Assembly (NCBI GenBank): GCA_964489525.1
Contig: CAZAYY010000008.1
Span: 98,425-162,424 of the forward strand
Direction: 5' to 3'
DNA length: 64,000 nucleotides
Source: CAZAYY01 sp964489525
GTDB taxonomy: Bacteria; Chloroflexota; Anaerolineae; Anaerolineales; JABWBV01
A program made the translations under genes and the position numbers. The notes beneath the pieces are model-generated. The model saw only the letters and a list, made by a program, of their open reading frames with translations, was not told the DNA's origin and did no database searches. This document shows positions 56,701-64,000 of this stretch, one piece after another; within the stretch, counting starts at the first letter, position 1; each line of letters begins with the position of its first letter.

Positions 56701-58902
56701 TTGACTCCAAATACACAAGACCCTGCTCTGACCATTGAATCCATTGACGCCTACCCGCTGCCGGGCATGAACATCCCTGGTAGCCTTCGGTTTTCCCCTG
56801 ATGGGCGCTGGCTGACCTACCTGTACAGTGCTGAACGCGGCCTGGTGCGGGAAGCCTACGCCATGGACATCGAAACGGGCGAAACCCGCCTGGTGGCCGC
56901 CCCGCCTCAGGAGGGGAAAACCGAGGCGAATCTTTCGTTGGAAGATATTTTCCGGCGCGAACGTGCTCGCCAGCGCGAGCTGGGCATCACCCAGTTTTTC
57001 TGGTCGTCGCGCGGGGATCGCATCCTCTTCCCCATTCGGGGCGATATCTACATTCAAGATGGCGTGCAGGGCAGTATGCGCCTGTTGGCCCAGGGCGGCA
57101 GCCATCCCATCATTACCCCCCAGTTTTCGCCCGATGGGCAATGGGTGGCTTACGTGCAGAACGCAGAAATTTACGTGATTCCCGCAGCAGGTGGAGAACC
57201 CCGCCAGCTCACCATTGGGGCGCGCGAAACCGGCAAAACCCATGGCCTGGCCGAATACATTGCCCAGGAGGAGATGCACCGCAGCCTGGGTTTCTGGTGG
57301 TCGCCCGACAGCCGCCAGGTTGCCTTCCAGGAGGTGGACGAAAGTCACATCCCGGTTTACCGCATTGTCCACCAGGGCAAAGATATCGTAGGTGAAAACG
57401 CTCAGGAAGACCACCATTACCCCTTCGCAGGCAAAGAAAATGCCCGGGTTCGCCTCGGCGTGGTGCCTGTGGTGGGTGGGGAAGTGACCTGGCTGCCCAT
57501 GGAGCCGGAAGATGAATACCTGGCCCGGGTGCGCTGGCTGCCCGATGGCGCCCTGTCTGCCCAATGGCTGAACCGCACCCAATCCTCCTTGAAATTGGTG
57601 CGCTATGATTTCCCCGCCGCTGCCCGCACCACCCTGGTTCACGAAACTTCGGGTGTGTGGATCAACCTGCACGACATTTTCCACCCGCTCAAACCCAACC
57701 ACCCGCGCTACCCCGGCGCCTTTTTGTGGGCCTCGGAGGGCACCGGCTTCCAACACCTCTACCTGCACAGCGCCGACGGGCGGATTTTGCGGATGCTGAC
57801 CTATGGCAAGTGGATGGTCGAAGAGCTGGTCGGTGTGGACCCGGAGAAAGACCTGGTCTACTTCATGGGCACCAAACATGGCCCGCTGGAAAAACACCTG
57901 TACGTGGTTTCGCTGGAAGGCGGCGAACCAGTTTGCCTGAGCGAAGGCCCCGGCATCCACAGTATCACCCTCAACCCCGCAATGGATGCCTTTGTAGACA
58001 TCTATCACAGCCTCGATACTCCCCCAATCCTCACCCTGCGCAGCCTGGAAAATGGCCGGCTGCTTAAAACCCTCTTTTCCGAAACCGATGACCGCATTGC
58101 CGCCTGGGGGCTGACTCCTCCGCAAATTGTCCAGCTTGAAAACCGGAGCAAAATTCTGCTCTATGGGGCTATTTACCGCCCACCAGCCCGGTTTGGCCCT
58201 GGCCCCCACCCTGCAATTGTGTATGTCTACGGCGGCCCACATAACCAGCAAGTCAGCAACAGTTGGGCGCTTGTGGTGAACATGCGCGCCCAATACCTGC
58301 GCAGCCTGGGCTACCTTGTCTTTGTGCTCGATAACCGCGGCAGCGCCCGGCGCGGCCTGGCCTTTGAAGGCACCATTCGCCACCACATGGGTGACTATGA
58401 AGTGCAAGACCAGGTAGATGGGGTGCGCTGGTTGGTGGAACGCGGCCTGGTAGACCCGCAGCGGGTGGGCATCTATGGTTGGAGCTACGGCGGTTACATG
58501 GCTGCCATGTGCCTGGCCCGTGCCCCTGAAGTGTTTCGGGCTGCCATGGCCGGCGCACCCGTCACCCATTGGGATGGCTACGACACCTGCTACACCGAGC
58601 GCTACATGGGCCTGCCCCAGGAAAATCCCGAGGGGTATCGCCAGAGCAGTGTAATGGCTCATGCCGACAACATTCGCGGCAGCCTCTTGTTGGTACATGG
58701 GATGCTGGATGAAAATGTGCACTTCCGGCACACCGCCCGGTTGGTAAACGCCCTCAACCATTTCCACATTCCCTACGAACTGCTCATCTTTCCCGATGAA
58801 CGCCACCTCCCCCGCCGCCTGGATGACCGGGTATACGCCGAAAAGCGCATCATCGAATTTTTCAACCAGGCCCTTGACGCCCCCACCCAGGGGGTTCTCT
58901 AA
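56701..58902 (+). CDS. S9 family peptidase (dipeptidyl peptidase IV-like)
   Basis: A 733-residue serine peptidase. The N-terminal DPP-IV beta-propeller (about 20-480) contains RLGVVPVVGGEVTWLPM and EDEYLARVRWLPDGALSAQW. The C-terminal alpha/beta hydrolase domain (about 500-730) has the nucleophile in IYGWSYGGYMAAMCLA, Asp in VHGMLDENVHFRHTARLV and His in LIFPDERHLPRRLDD, a complete triad. It would remove dipeptides after proline or alanine. No signal peptide is visible, so it is probably cytoplasmic. The start is TTG at 56701, eight bases after GGAGG. Confidence 0.93.
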   Translation: MTPNTQDPALTIESIDAYPLPGMNIPGSLRFSPDGRWLTYLYSAERGLVREAYAMDIETGETRLVAAPPQEGKTEANLSLEDIFRRERARQRELGITQFFWSSRGDRILFPIRGDIYIQDGVQGSMRLLAQGGSHPIITPQFSPDGQWVAYVQNAEIYVIPAAGGEPRQLTIGARETGKTHGLAEYIAQEEMHRSLGFWWSPDSRQVAFQEVDESHIPVYRIVHQGKDIVGENAQEDHHYPFAGKENARVRLGVVPVVGGEVTWLPMEPEDEYLARVRWLPDGALSAQWLNRTQSSLKLVRYDFPAAARTTLVHETSGVWINLHDIFHPLKPNHPRYPGAFLWASEGTGFQHLYLHSADGRILRMLTYGKWMVEELVGVDPEKDLVYFMGTKHGPLEKHLYVVSLEGGEPVCLSEGPGIHSITLNPAMDAFVDIYHSLDTPPILTLRSLENGRLLKTLFSETDDRIAAWGLTPPQIVQLENRSKILLYGAIYRPPARFGPGPHPAIVYVYGGPHNQQVSNSWALVVNMRAQYLRSLGYLVFVLDNRGSARRGLAFEGTIRHHMGDYEVQDQVDGVRWLVERGLVDPQRVGIYGWSYGGYMAAMCLARAPEVFRAAMAGAPVTHWDGYDTCYTERYMGLPQENPEGYRQSSVMAHADNIRGSLLLVHGMLDENVHFRHTARLVNALNHFHIPYELLIFPDERHLPRRLDDRVYAEKRIIEFFNQALDAPTQGVL

Positions 58903-58956
58903 GCCCAAGCTGAAGTTCTGGGTCAGTCCCCACCGGCCTTCGCTGCCTGAGTATCT

Positions 58957-58994
58957 AAAAACATGACAGGTTCTTAGAGCCTGTCATGTTTTTT
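58957..58994 (+). terminator. Rho-independent terminator of the S9 peptidase gene
   Basis: Fourteen-base exact arms (58957-58970 and 58980-58993), with CATGACAGG at the core, end in a run of T. The flanking A-run makes it potentially bidirectional. Confidence 0.85.
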
Positions 58995-59026
58995 ATGGCC
59001 GTAAACCACCAGGCCAGGCATCCCAA

Positions 59027-59282
59027 CCTGTAGCGGCTGCCAATCTCTCTTAAAGTCCCCCGCCCTGGGGCGGGGGATTTAGGGGGTGGGGCTTTCCGTC
59101 CCCAGCGGCAAACAGGGTGTCAGGGCCACCCAGCGGCGCTTGCCCGCAATCTGCGAACCAGGTTTGGCAGCCGCTGCAGGCGCCCCGGCCTGCAGCGGCT
59201 GCCAGTCTCTCCTCAAAATCCCCCGCCCTGGGGGCGGGGGATTTAGGGGGTGGGGCTTTCCCATTGCAGCGGTCAAACAGGG
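59027..59282. repeat. Two direct copies of a ~90-bp GC-rich palindromic repeat
   Basis: Copy 1 (59027-59116) and copy 2 (59189-59282) share CCTG(T/C)AGCGGCTGCCA, a CCCCCGCCCTGGGG palindrome, GGGGGATTTAGGGGGTGGGG and an AAACAGGG end. They are 162 bases apart. The 556-base gap between the S9 peptidase and spoVS genes holds these repeats, two hairpins and a promoter, but no gene. Confidence 0.7.
59166..59203. repeat. Perfect 16-bp inverted repeat
   Basis: Arms 59166-59181 and 59188-59203 are exact reverse complements around GCCCCG, with the core CCGCTGCAGG. It overlaps the start of copy 2 of the direct repeat. Confidence 0.75.
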
Positions 59283-59310
59283 CTTTCTACGGAACAGAAA
59301 GCCCTGTTTT
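59275..59310 (+). terminator. Strong hairpin before the spoVS promoter
   Basis: Exact 14-base arms AAACAGGGCTTTCT (59275-59288) and AGAAAGCCCTGTTT (59296-59309) enclose seven bases. The T-run is only four bases, so it may be a terminator or a repeat end. Confidence 0.5.
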
Positions 59311-59324
59311 GACCCCAAAACCGC

Positions 59325-59353
59325 TTGCATTCAATGCCAAAATCCTGTAAAAT
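59325..59353 (+). promoter_or_regulatory. Promoter of spoVS
   Basis: TTGCAT (59325-59330) and TAAAAT (59348-59353) are 17 bases apart. The leader is about 100 bases. Confidence 0.5.
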
Positions 59354-59458
59354 CTTGTTAACCTCTTTAATCTTTACGTGGTTTCATTAAGGAGACCTTA
59401 AAAACCCAGAGACCCGACCTTATTCATAACTGTACGTTTTTGCTACAAGGAGGCCACA

Positions 59459-59767
59459 ATGGATATTATTAAGGTTGCTGGATCTTCGCGAACGTCTTCC
59501 GTCGCTGGTGCAATCGCGGGTGTTTTTCGGGAGAACAGGCGAGCTGAAGTACAGGCAATTGGGGCGGGTGCAGTTAACCAGGCCATCAAGGCCATTGTTC
59601 TGGCGCGCAGCTACTTGCAGCGCGATGGGCTTGAGATTGCGTTTGTCCCTGAATTTTCGGATGTAGAAATTGACGGCAAAGTGCGCACCGCAATCAAGAT
59701 GATTGTTGAGCCGCGTCACCCGGATCATGTAACCGTTGCGCCGCTGGTCACCGAAGCCGATTTTTAA
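59459..59767 (+). CDS. spoVS: Stage V sporulation protein S (SpoVS) family
   Basis: A 102-residue Alba-like protein. It matches SpoVS from the first residues: MDIIKVAGSSRTSSVAGAIA, then VQAIGAGAVNQAIKAIVLAR and the end VRTAIKMIVEPR. The family is about 86 residues; this one has a slightly longer C-terminus (VTVAPLVTEADF). SpoVS affects sporulation in Bacillus but is also widespread in non-spore-formers, where its role is unknown. The fold suggests nucleic-acid binding. AAGGAGG lies five bases before the ATG. A weak hairpin terminator follows at 59795. Confidence 0.93.
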   Translation: MDIIKVAGSSRTSSVAGAIAGVFRENRRAEVQAIGAGAVNQAIKAIVLARSYLQRDGLEIAFVPEFSDVEIDGKVRTAIKMIVEPRHPDHVTVAPLVTEADF

Positions 59768-59794
59768 CCGGAGAACAACGATACAAATTGCGAC

Positions 59795-59822
59795 AGGGCG
59801 GCAAACCGCCCTATTGTTCGTT
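59795..59822 (+). terminator. Hairpin after spoVS
   Basis: AGGGCGG-CAAA-CCGCCCT (59795-59812) is followed by ATTGTTCGTT. Confidence 0.5.
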
Positions 59823-59828
59823 AAACCC

Positions 59829-59856
59829 TTGACAGAAGCGCTGAAGTGTAGATAAT
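59829..59856 (+). promoter_or_regulatory. Promoter of the pheS-pheT T-box transcript
   Basis: A perfect TTGACA (59829-59834) and GATAAT (59851-59856) are 16 bases apart. Transcription would begin near 59863, just before the T-box leader. Confidence 0.65.
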
Positions 59857-59862
59857 TTCTTA

Positions 59863-60187
59863 AACAATTGAATATCCTTTTCCAAAAGCTGTGATTGAGG
59901 AAAGTAAGCCAGGCGGCTTGCCGCCGAAACCAACAGGGAATACAGGCCGCGACTGAGAGCCTGTTTGGGTGGGCACTGGTTGAAGTTCCCTCAGGAGCTG
60001 TTCGGGTGAATAGGGCAAAGCACACGCCTCTCCCTTAGTAGTTCGGATCGCTGCCCCTGCGTTAATGGGGAAGCCAATCGCCTGTACCCGGTCGTTGGCG
60101 AAAAGAGTGGGCTGCACACCGTGCGGCCAAAAAGGGTGGTACCGCGGGAAATCCCCTCCCGTCCCTTACTGGACGGGAGGTTTTTAT
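59863..60187 (+). promoter_or_regulatory. T-box riboswitch (tRNA-Phe sensing) of pheST
   Basis: The leader has the T-box hallmark AGGGTGGTACCGCGG at 60133-60147, whose bulge pairs with the uncharged tRNA CCA end. A stem I-like start occurs near 59890 (GATTGAGGAAAGTAAGCC, AGTA-type motif). TTC at 59996-59998, in GAAGTTCCC, is the likely specifier codon for phenylalanine. The alternative terminator stem follows at 60155-60180. Uncharged tRNA-Phe would stabilise the antiterminator and switch on pheST. Confidence 0.88.
60155..60187 (+). terminator. T-box-controlled terminator
   Basis: CCTCCCGTCC (60155-60164) pairs exactly with GGACGGGAGG (60171-60180) and is followed by TTTTTATTT. The left arm overlaps sequence needed for the antiterminator. 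Confidence 0.88.
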
Positions 60188-60262
60188 TTAAGCAATGAAG
60201 CCTCATCCCCCTTGCCGCAGGCAGTTTCAGGGATGGCAAGATTTAACCGACGGAGAGTAGTT

Positions 60263-61321
60263 ATGCTTGAAAAACTTGAAAAAATCCAACAAGACGGATT
60301 GCAGGCCCTGGCCAGCGTGAACGACATGGACGCGCTCGAAGCCTGGCGAGTGGCCTACCTCGGACGCAAAGCACCGGTGATGCTCATCTTCCAGGAACTG
60401 GGCAAGCTTTCTGCGGCAGAGCGCCCGGCGGCTGGCCGGGCTGCCAACGAGGCCCGGCAGGCGCTGGAAGCCGCCCTGGCGGAAAAAGAGCAGGCGTTAA
60501 AAGATGCGGCCCTGCGGGCTTCCCTCGAAGGCACCCGCCTGGATGTCACTCTGCCTGGCCGCAGCCTGCCCCACGGACGCCTGCACCCGGTCACCCAGAC
60601 GATGCGCGAAATTTACCGCGTTTTTGCCGAGATGGGTTTCCAGGTGTTCCTTTCGCGCGATGTTGAAACCGATGAAATGAACTTCCAGATGCTCAACTTC
60701 CCGCCCCATCACCCGGCCCGCGAGATGCAAGATTCGTTCTACCTGGAAGCCGGCGAGCGCGGCGAAAACCCGGTAATCCTGCGCACTCACACTTCGCCCG
60801 GGCAAATTCGCGCCATGCGCCTGTTTCACGCCCAAAACCCCGATAACCCGCCCCCGGTGCGCATCATCCTGCCGGGGATGTGCTATCGCTACGAGCAAAT
60901 CACCGCCCGTTCCAACATCCAGTTCACCCAGGTAGAAGGGTTGGCGGTGGGTGAGAACATCACCATGAGCGACCTCAAAGGCACGCTGAGCGATTTTGCC
61001 CGGCGCATGTTCGGTCAGAACGTCCGCTCGCGCTTCCGAGCCTCGCACTTCCCGTTCACCGAGCCGAGCGCCGAGATGGACATCGAATGCTTTCTCTGCC
61101 AGGGCGAAGGCTGCCCGGTGTGTAAACGCGCTGGCTGGCTGGAAATTTTGGGCTGCGGCATGGTCCACCCCAACGTACTGCGCAACGGCGGCTATGACCC
61201 CGAACGCTACACCGGTTTTGCCTTTGGCATGGGGCCGGAACGCATTACCATGCTGCGCTATGGGATTGAAGACATCCGCTATTTCTGGAACAACGACCCG
61301 CGCTTCCTGGGGCAGTTCTAA
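60263..61321 (+). CDS. pheS: Phenylalanine--tRNA ligase alpha subunit
   Basis: A 352-residue PheS of normal length. The N-terminal coiled coil (about 1-90) binds tRNA. Class II motif 2 is CYRYEQITARSNIQFTQVEG. The Phe site segment is SHFPFTEPSAEMDIECF, followed by a four-Cys knuckle in CFLCQGEGCPVCKRAGW seen in many bacterial PheS proteins, and motif 3 is GFAFGMGPERITMLRYGIED. It attaches Phe to tRNA-Phe as an alpha2beta2 complex with PheT. The ATG at 60263 has GGAGAG about five bases upstream. It is controlled by the T-box leader. Confidence 0.97.
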   Translation: MLEKLEKIQQDGLQALASVNDMDALEAWRVAYLGRKAPVMLIFQELGKLSAAERPAAGRAANEARQALEAALAEKEQALKDAALRASLEGTRLDVTLPGRSLPHGRLHPVTQTMREIYRVFAEMGFQVFLSRDVETDEMNFQMLNFPPHHPAREMQDSFYLEAGERGENPVILRTHTSPGQIRAMRLFHAQNPDNPPPVRIILPGMCYRYEQITARSNIQFTQVEGLAVGENITMSDLKGTLSDFARRMFGQNVRSRFRASHFPFTEPSAEMDIECFLCQGEGCPVCKRAGWLEILGCGMVHPNVLRNGGYDPERYTGFAFGMGPERITMLRYGIEDIRYFWNNDPRFLGQF

Positions 61322-61352
61322 CCCACCCGCGAAGCCTTAGAGGAGAAAACCC

Positions 61353-63902
61353 ATGAAAGTACCTGTGTCCTGGTTAAATGATTTTGTTGCCATCCAGCTT
61401 CCCCTTGAAGAACTGGCCTATCTGCTCACCCAGGCCGGCCTGGAAGTGGAAGAAATTCGCTATGTAGGCCTGCCCCGCTCGACCCATGCGGCGCGCCGCG
61501 ATTTCAAACTGACCGGCGTCAGTTGGGAACCGGATAAAATTGTCACGGCTGCCATCTACGAAGTGCTGCCCCACCCCAACGCCGACCGGCTGGTGCTCTG
61601 CAAGCTGGATGATGGTCAGCAAGTTCACACCGTGCTGACCGGCGCTCCCAATCTGCTGGACTACCGCGGTAAAGGCCCGCTGGACCCGCCCCTCAAAGTG
61701 GCCTATGCTCGCGAGGGTGCGTCCATTGTGGATGCCTACAGCCCCGGGGAACAAATGACCGTGCTCAAGCGCAAAACCATTCGCGGGGTAGATTCCTACT
61801 CAATGGTTTGCTCCGAGCGCGAACTGGGTATTTCGGAAGAGCACGAGGGCATTATCCTGCTCGACAGCGATGCCCCGGTGGGCGTCCCCCTGGCCGAATA
61901 CATGGGTGATGCCGTGCTCAACATTGCCCTGACGCCCAACATTGCCCGCGATGCCAACATCCTGGGCGTGGCTCGCGAAATTGCAGCCATTACTGGCCAG
62001 CCGCTTTGCAGCCCTCGCCTGGGTGTTCAGGCGGCCGGGCCTGCCATTTTGGGGCGGGTTTCCATCCAAATTACCCAACCCGAAGTCAACCCCCGCTTTG
62101 TCCTGGGGCTGATTGAAAATGTCACCATCCAACCCAGCCCCTACCAGGTGCAGCGCCGCTTGAAGCTGGCAGGCATCCGCCCGATTAACAACATTGTGGA
62201 TGCCACCAACTACGCCATGTACGAACTGGGTGAGCCGCTCCATGCTTTCGACTATGATATCCTGCGCAGCCGCGCCGGGGGCAGCGCCCCGACCATCATC
62301 ACCCGCACCGCCGAACAAGGCGAAATACTGCGCACCCTGGATGGCCTGGAACGCACCCTCGACCCCTTCACGGTCCTGGTGTGTGACACAGCCGGCCCGC
62401 TGGCCCTGGCGGGCGTGATGGGTGGCCTGGAATCCGAGGTTACAGGCAGCACGGTCAATGTGCTGCTCGAGGGAGCCGCCTGGAACATGATCAACACCCG
62501 CCGCACGGTGATGGCCCAAAAGCTGCCTTCCGAGGCATCTTACCGCTTTTCGCGCGGCGTCCATCCCGCCATGGCCGAGCGCGGCGTGGTGCACGGCCTG
62601 GAGCTGATGCGCCGCTGGAGCGGTGGCGTTGTGGCCCAGGGGTTGGTGGATGAATACCCCCTGCCCCCAGCCCCGGTGCGGGTCACCATCACCCCGGCAG
62701 AGGTCGCTCGTTGGCTGGGCATCACCCTGCCTGTCGAGGAAATTGCCGGGCTGCTGCGCCGCCTGGAGTTTGACCTGGAAATCAGCGGAGACCAGATTAC
62801 CGCCACAACCCCCGACCACCGCCTGGATATTGGCGAAGGTGTGGTGGGCAAGGCTGACTTGATTGAAGAAATCGCCCGCATCTACGGTTACCAGAACATC
62901 CCCGAAACCCGTATGGCCGACGCGCTGCCGCCCCAGCAGGGCAACCCGGCCCTGGAGCTGGAAGAACGGGTGCGCGACCTGCTGGCCCGTGCCGGCCTGC
63001 AGGAGATGATTACCTATCGCATGACTTCGCCGGAAAATGAAGCCCGCCGCCTGCCCCCTGGCACAGCGGACGATGGCCTGCCCTACCTGCGGCTGAGCAA
63101 CCCCATCAGCGCCGAGCGCACCGTGATGCGCAAAAGCCTGGCCGCCAGCGTATTGGAGATGGTCGAACAAAACGCCCGCGTGGCCGCTCGCCAGGCCGTG
63201 TTTGAAATTGGCCCGGTTTTTCACCTGCTGCCCGGCCAGGAACTGCCAGCCGAGCCCTTCTACCTGGTGGCGGCCCTCACCGGCCCGCGCTCCCTGGCAG
63301 GCTGGCAGGCGGGCGACCTGGCACCGATGGACTTCTACGACCTGAAAGGGGTTGTGGAACTGCTGCTCGATGGCTTGCACATTGGTGTGGATGCCAAAAA
63401 TGCCCTGCGCTACGAACCAGGTACCCACCCTGGCCTGCACCCCGGCCAGTCGGCAGATGTGTGGGTTGGGCAGGTTTGCCTGGGCTCGTTTGGTGTGCTC
63501 CACCCGCTGGTAGCCGAGCAGTACGACCTGCCGTCCCACCCTGTGCTGCTGGCTGAGTTCGGCCTGCAAGCCCTGGCCCAGGTTGCCCAGGCGCGCTACA
63601 AAACCCGCCCCGTACCTGCCTACCCGCCGATTTTCGAAGACCTGGCTTTCGTGGTGGACCAATCCATCCCGGCGGCCCGCGTCGAAGCCCTCATTCGCCA
63701 GACCGGCGGCCCCACCCTGGCCGATGTGCGCCTGTTTGACCTGTACGAAGGCGAGAAGATTGGCGAGGGAAAACGCAGCCTGGCCTATGGGCTGACTTAC
63801 CTGCTGCCAGAGCGGACCCTGACCGATGAGGAAGTTTCCAAAATCCGCCAGCGCATCATCCGCCGCCTCGAGCAGGAGTTGAGCGCAAGGCTCCGCTCCT
63901 GA
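61353..63902 (+). CDS. pheT: Phenylalanine--tRNA ligase beta subunit
   Basis: An 849-residue PheT. The order is a tRNA-binding OB fold (about 40-155, HPNADRLVLCKLDDGQQVHT), the B3/B4 editing domain (about 215-390, NIVDATNYAMYELGEPLHAF), B5 (about 410-485), a catalytic-like core, and the C-terminal FDX-ACB anticodon-binding domain (about 755-848, YPPIFEDLAFVVDQSIPAAR). The length is slightly above the usual 800. GAGGAG lies seven bases before the ATG, 31 bases after pheS, so the two are one operon. Confidence 0.97.
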   Translation: MKVPVSWLNDFVAIQLPLEELAYLLTQAGLEVEEIRYVGLPRSTHAARRDFKLTGVSWEPDKIVTAAIYEVLPHPNADRLVLCKLDDGQQVHTVLTGAPNLLDYRGKGPLDPPLKVAYAREGASIVDAYSPGEQMTVLKRKTIRGVDSYSMVCSERELGISEEHEGIILLDSDAPVGVPLAEYMGDAVLNIALTPNIARDANILGVAREIAAITGQPLCSPRLGVQAAGPAILGRVSIQITQPEVNPRFVLGLIENVTIQPSPYQVQRRLKLAGIRPINNIVDATNYAMYELGEPLHAFDYDILRSRAGGSAPTIITRTAEQGEILRTLDGLERTLDPFTVLVCDTAGPLALAGVMGGLESEVTGSTVNVLLEGAAWNMINTRRTVMAQKLPSEASYRFSRGVHPAMAERGVVHGLELMRRWSGGVVAQGLVDEYPLPPAPVRVTITPAEVARWLGITLPVEEIAGLLRRLEFDLEISGDQITATTPDHRLDIGEGVVGKADLIEEIARIYGYQNIPETRMADALPPQQGNPALELEERVRDLLARAGLQEMITYRMTSPENEARRLPPGTADDGLPYLRLSNPISAERTVMRKSLAASVLEMVEQNARVAARQAVFEIGPVFHLLPGQELPAEPFYLVAALTGPRSLAGWQAGDLAPMDFYDLKGVVELLLDGLHIGVDAKNALRYEPGTHPGLHPGQSADVWVGQVCLGSFGVLHPLVAEQYDLPSHPVLLAEFGLQALAQVAQARYKTRPVPAYPPIFEDLAFVVDQSIPAARVEALIRQTGGPTLADVRLFDLYEGEKIGEGKRSLAYGLTYLLPERTLTDEEVSKIRQRIIRRLEQELSARLRS

Positions 63903-63930
63903 CGCAAGGAGCGGTTTACCCATCCCCCCT

Positions 63931-63963
63931 GCCCCCCTTCCCAGCGGGAAGGGGGGCATTTTT
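63931..63963 (+). terminator. Terminator of pheT
   Basis: Exact 12-base arms (63931-63942 and 63946-63957) with an AGC loop are followed by ATTTTT. The same CCCTTCCC/GGGAAGGG core occurs at 42904-42922. Confidence 0.8.
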
Positions 63964-63973
63964 AGACAGCGGC

Positions 63974-64000
63974 CACCTGGCGGGACGTACCCGCCAGGTG
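63974..64000. repeat. Inverted repeat at the window edge
   Basis: CACCTGGCGGG (63974-63984) and CCCGCCAGGTG (63990-64000) are exact inverted copies around ACGTA. The element may extend past the window. Confidence 0.6.

Noticed and set aside
56233..58908. 891-residue minus-strand open frame opposite the S41 and S9 peptidase genes
   Set aside because: Both plus-strand proteins have complete catalytic motifs. The antisense frame shows none and arises from codon bias.
61800..63959. 719-residue minus-strand open frame opposite pheT
   Set aside because: PheT is unambiguous on the plus strand, and the opposite frame has no family features.

Overview
The window looks like a draft chromosomal contig from a bacterium of the Chloroflexota, most likely class Anaerolineae. 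This is inferred from gene content, not from any rRNA, since none is present. The pointers are: lipoproteins with Thr/Pro-rich linkers and NBR1-type Ig domains; a SARP-STAND-WD40 giant protein; very long multi-GAF signalling proteins; DUF951; SpoVS; a fused chelatase gene; and a T-box in front of pheST. Base composition is moderately GC-rich with a few AT-rich patches. A 10-base N gap at 30486-30495 shows the sequence is an assembly.

Layout. 1-10.6 kb: a truncated DUF389/SH3 membrane protein, a GAF-GAF-GGDEF diguanylate cyclase, enoyl-CoA hydratase, a primary-type sigma factor with tandem promoters, a Ca2+ P-type ATPase, a dense DnaA-box cluster, a small HAD protein and an NBR1-Ig lipoprotein. 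10.8-25.5 kb: a response regulator, an FAD oxidoreductase, the 1474-residue SARP/STAND/WD40 protein, a cNMP-binding PP2C phosphatase, a THUMP-like methyltransferase, a PAS/GAF histidine kinase, a phosphoribosyltransferase and a thiolase. 25.5-33.6 kb: six same-strand, closely spaced genes (DUF2809, DUF951, MGDG-type glycosyltransferase, second NBR1-Ig lipoprotein, gatB, multi-GAF HD-GYP). 34-42.9 kb: a site-2 protease/HD pair, a serA-like/IDH-like/lipoprotein operon, and a PIG-L/HhH/sugar dehydrogenase/PlsC operon. 43-46 kb: a compact cobamide salvage and remodelling operon, cobT-cobS-cbiR-cobU. 46-50.4 kb: an UMF1/Atg22-like MFS transporter, a NifU-domain protein, and a chelatase AAA+/VWA gene split by a -1 shift at a canonical slippery heptamer. 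50.5-64 kb: ribosomal protein S1, ClpC, an S41 and an S9 peptidase, SpoVS, and pheS-pheT behind a T-box leader.

How it fits together. The left half is dominated by signal transduction: c-di-GMP synthesis and breakdown domains, two-component proteins, a PP2C phosphatase and a STAND protein. Most of the rest is housekeeping (transcription, translation, proteolysis) mixed with cofactor metabolism. Several intergenic regions, including most of the divergent ones, carry short GC-rich palindromic repeats. Some of these share terminal GTAACTG motifs and look like small mobile elements. The strongest points for follow-up are the DnaA-box cluster at 8691-8874 (candidate origin or DnaA-titration site away from dnaA), the frameshift-fused chelatase at 48299-50358, the CbiR-containing cobamide operon, the T-box, and the dispersed repeat family.
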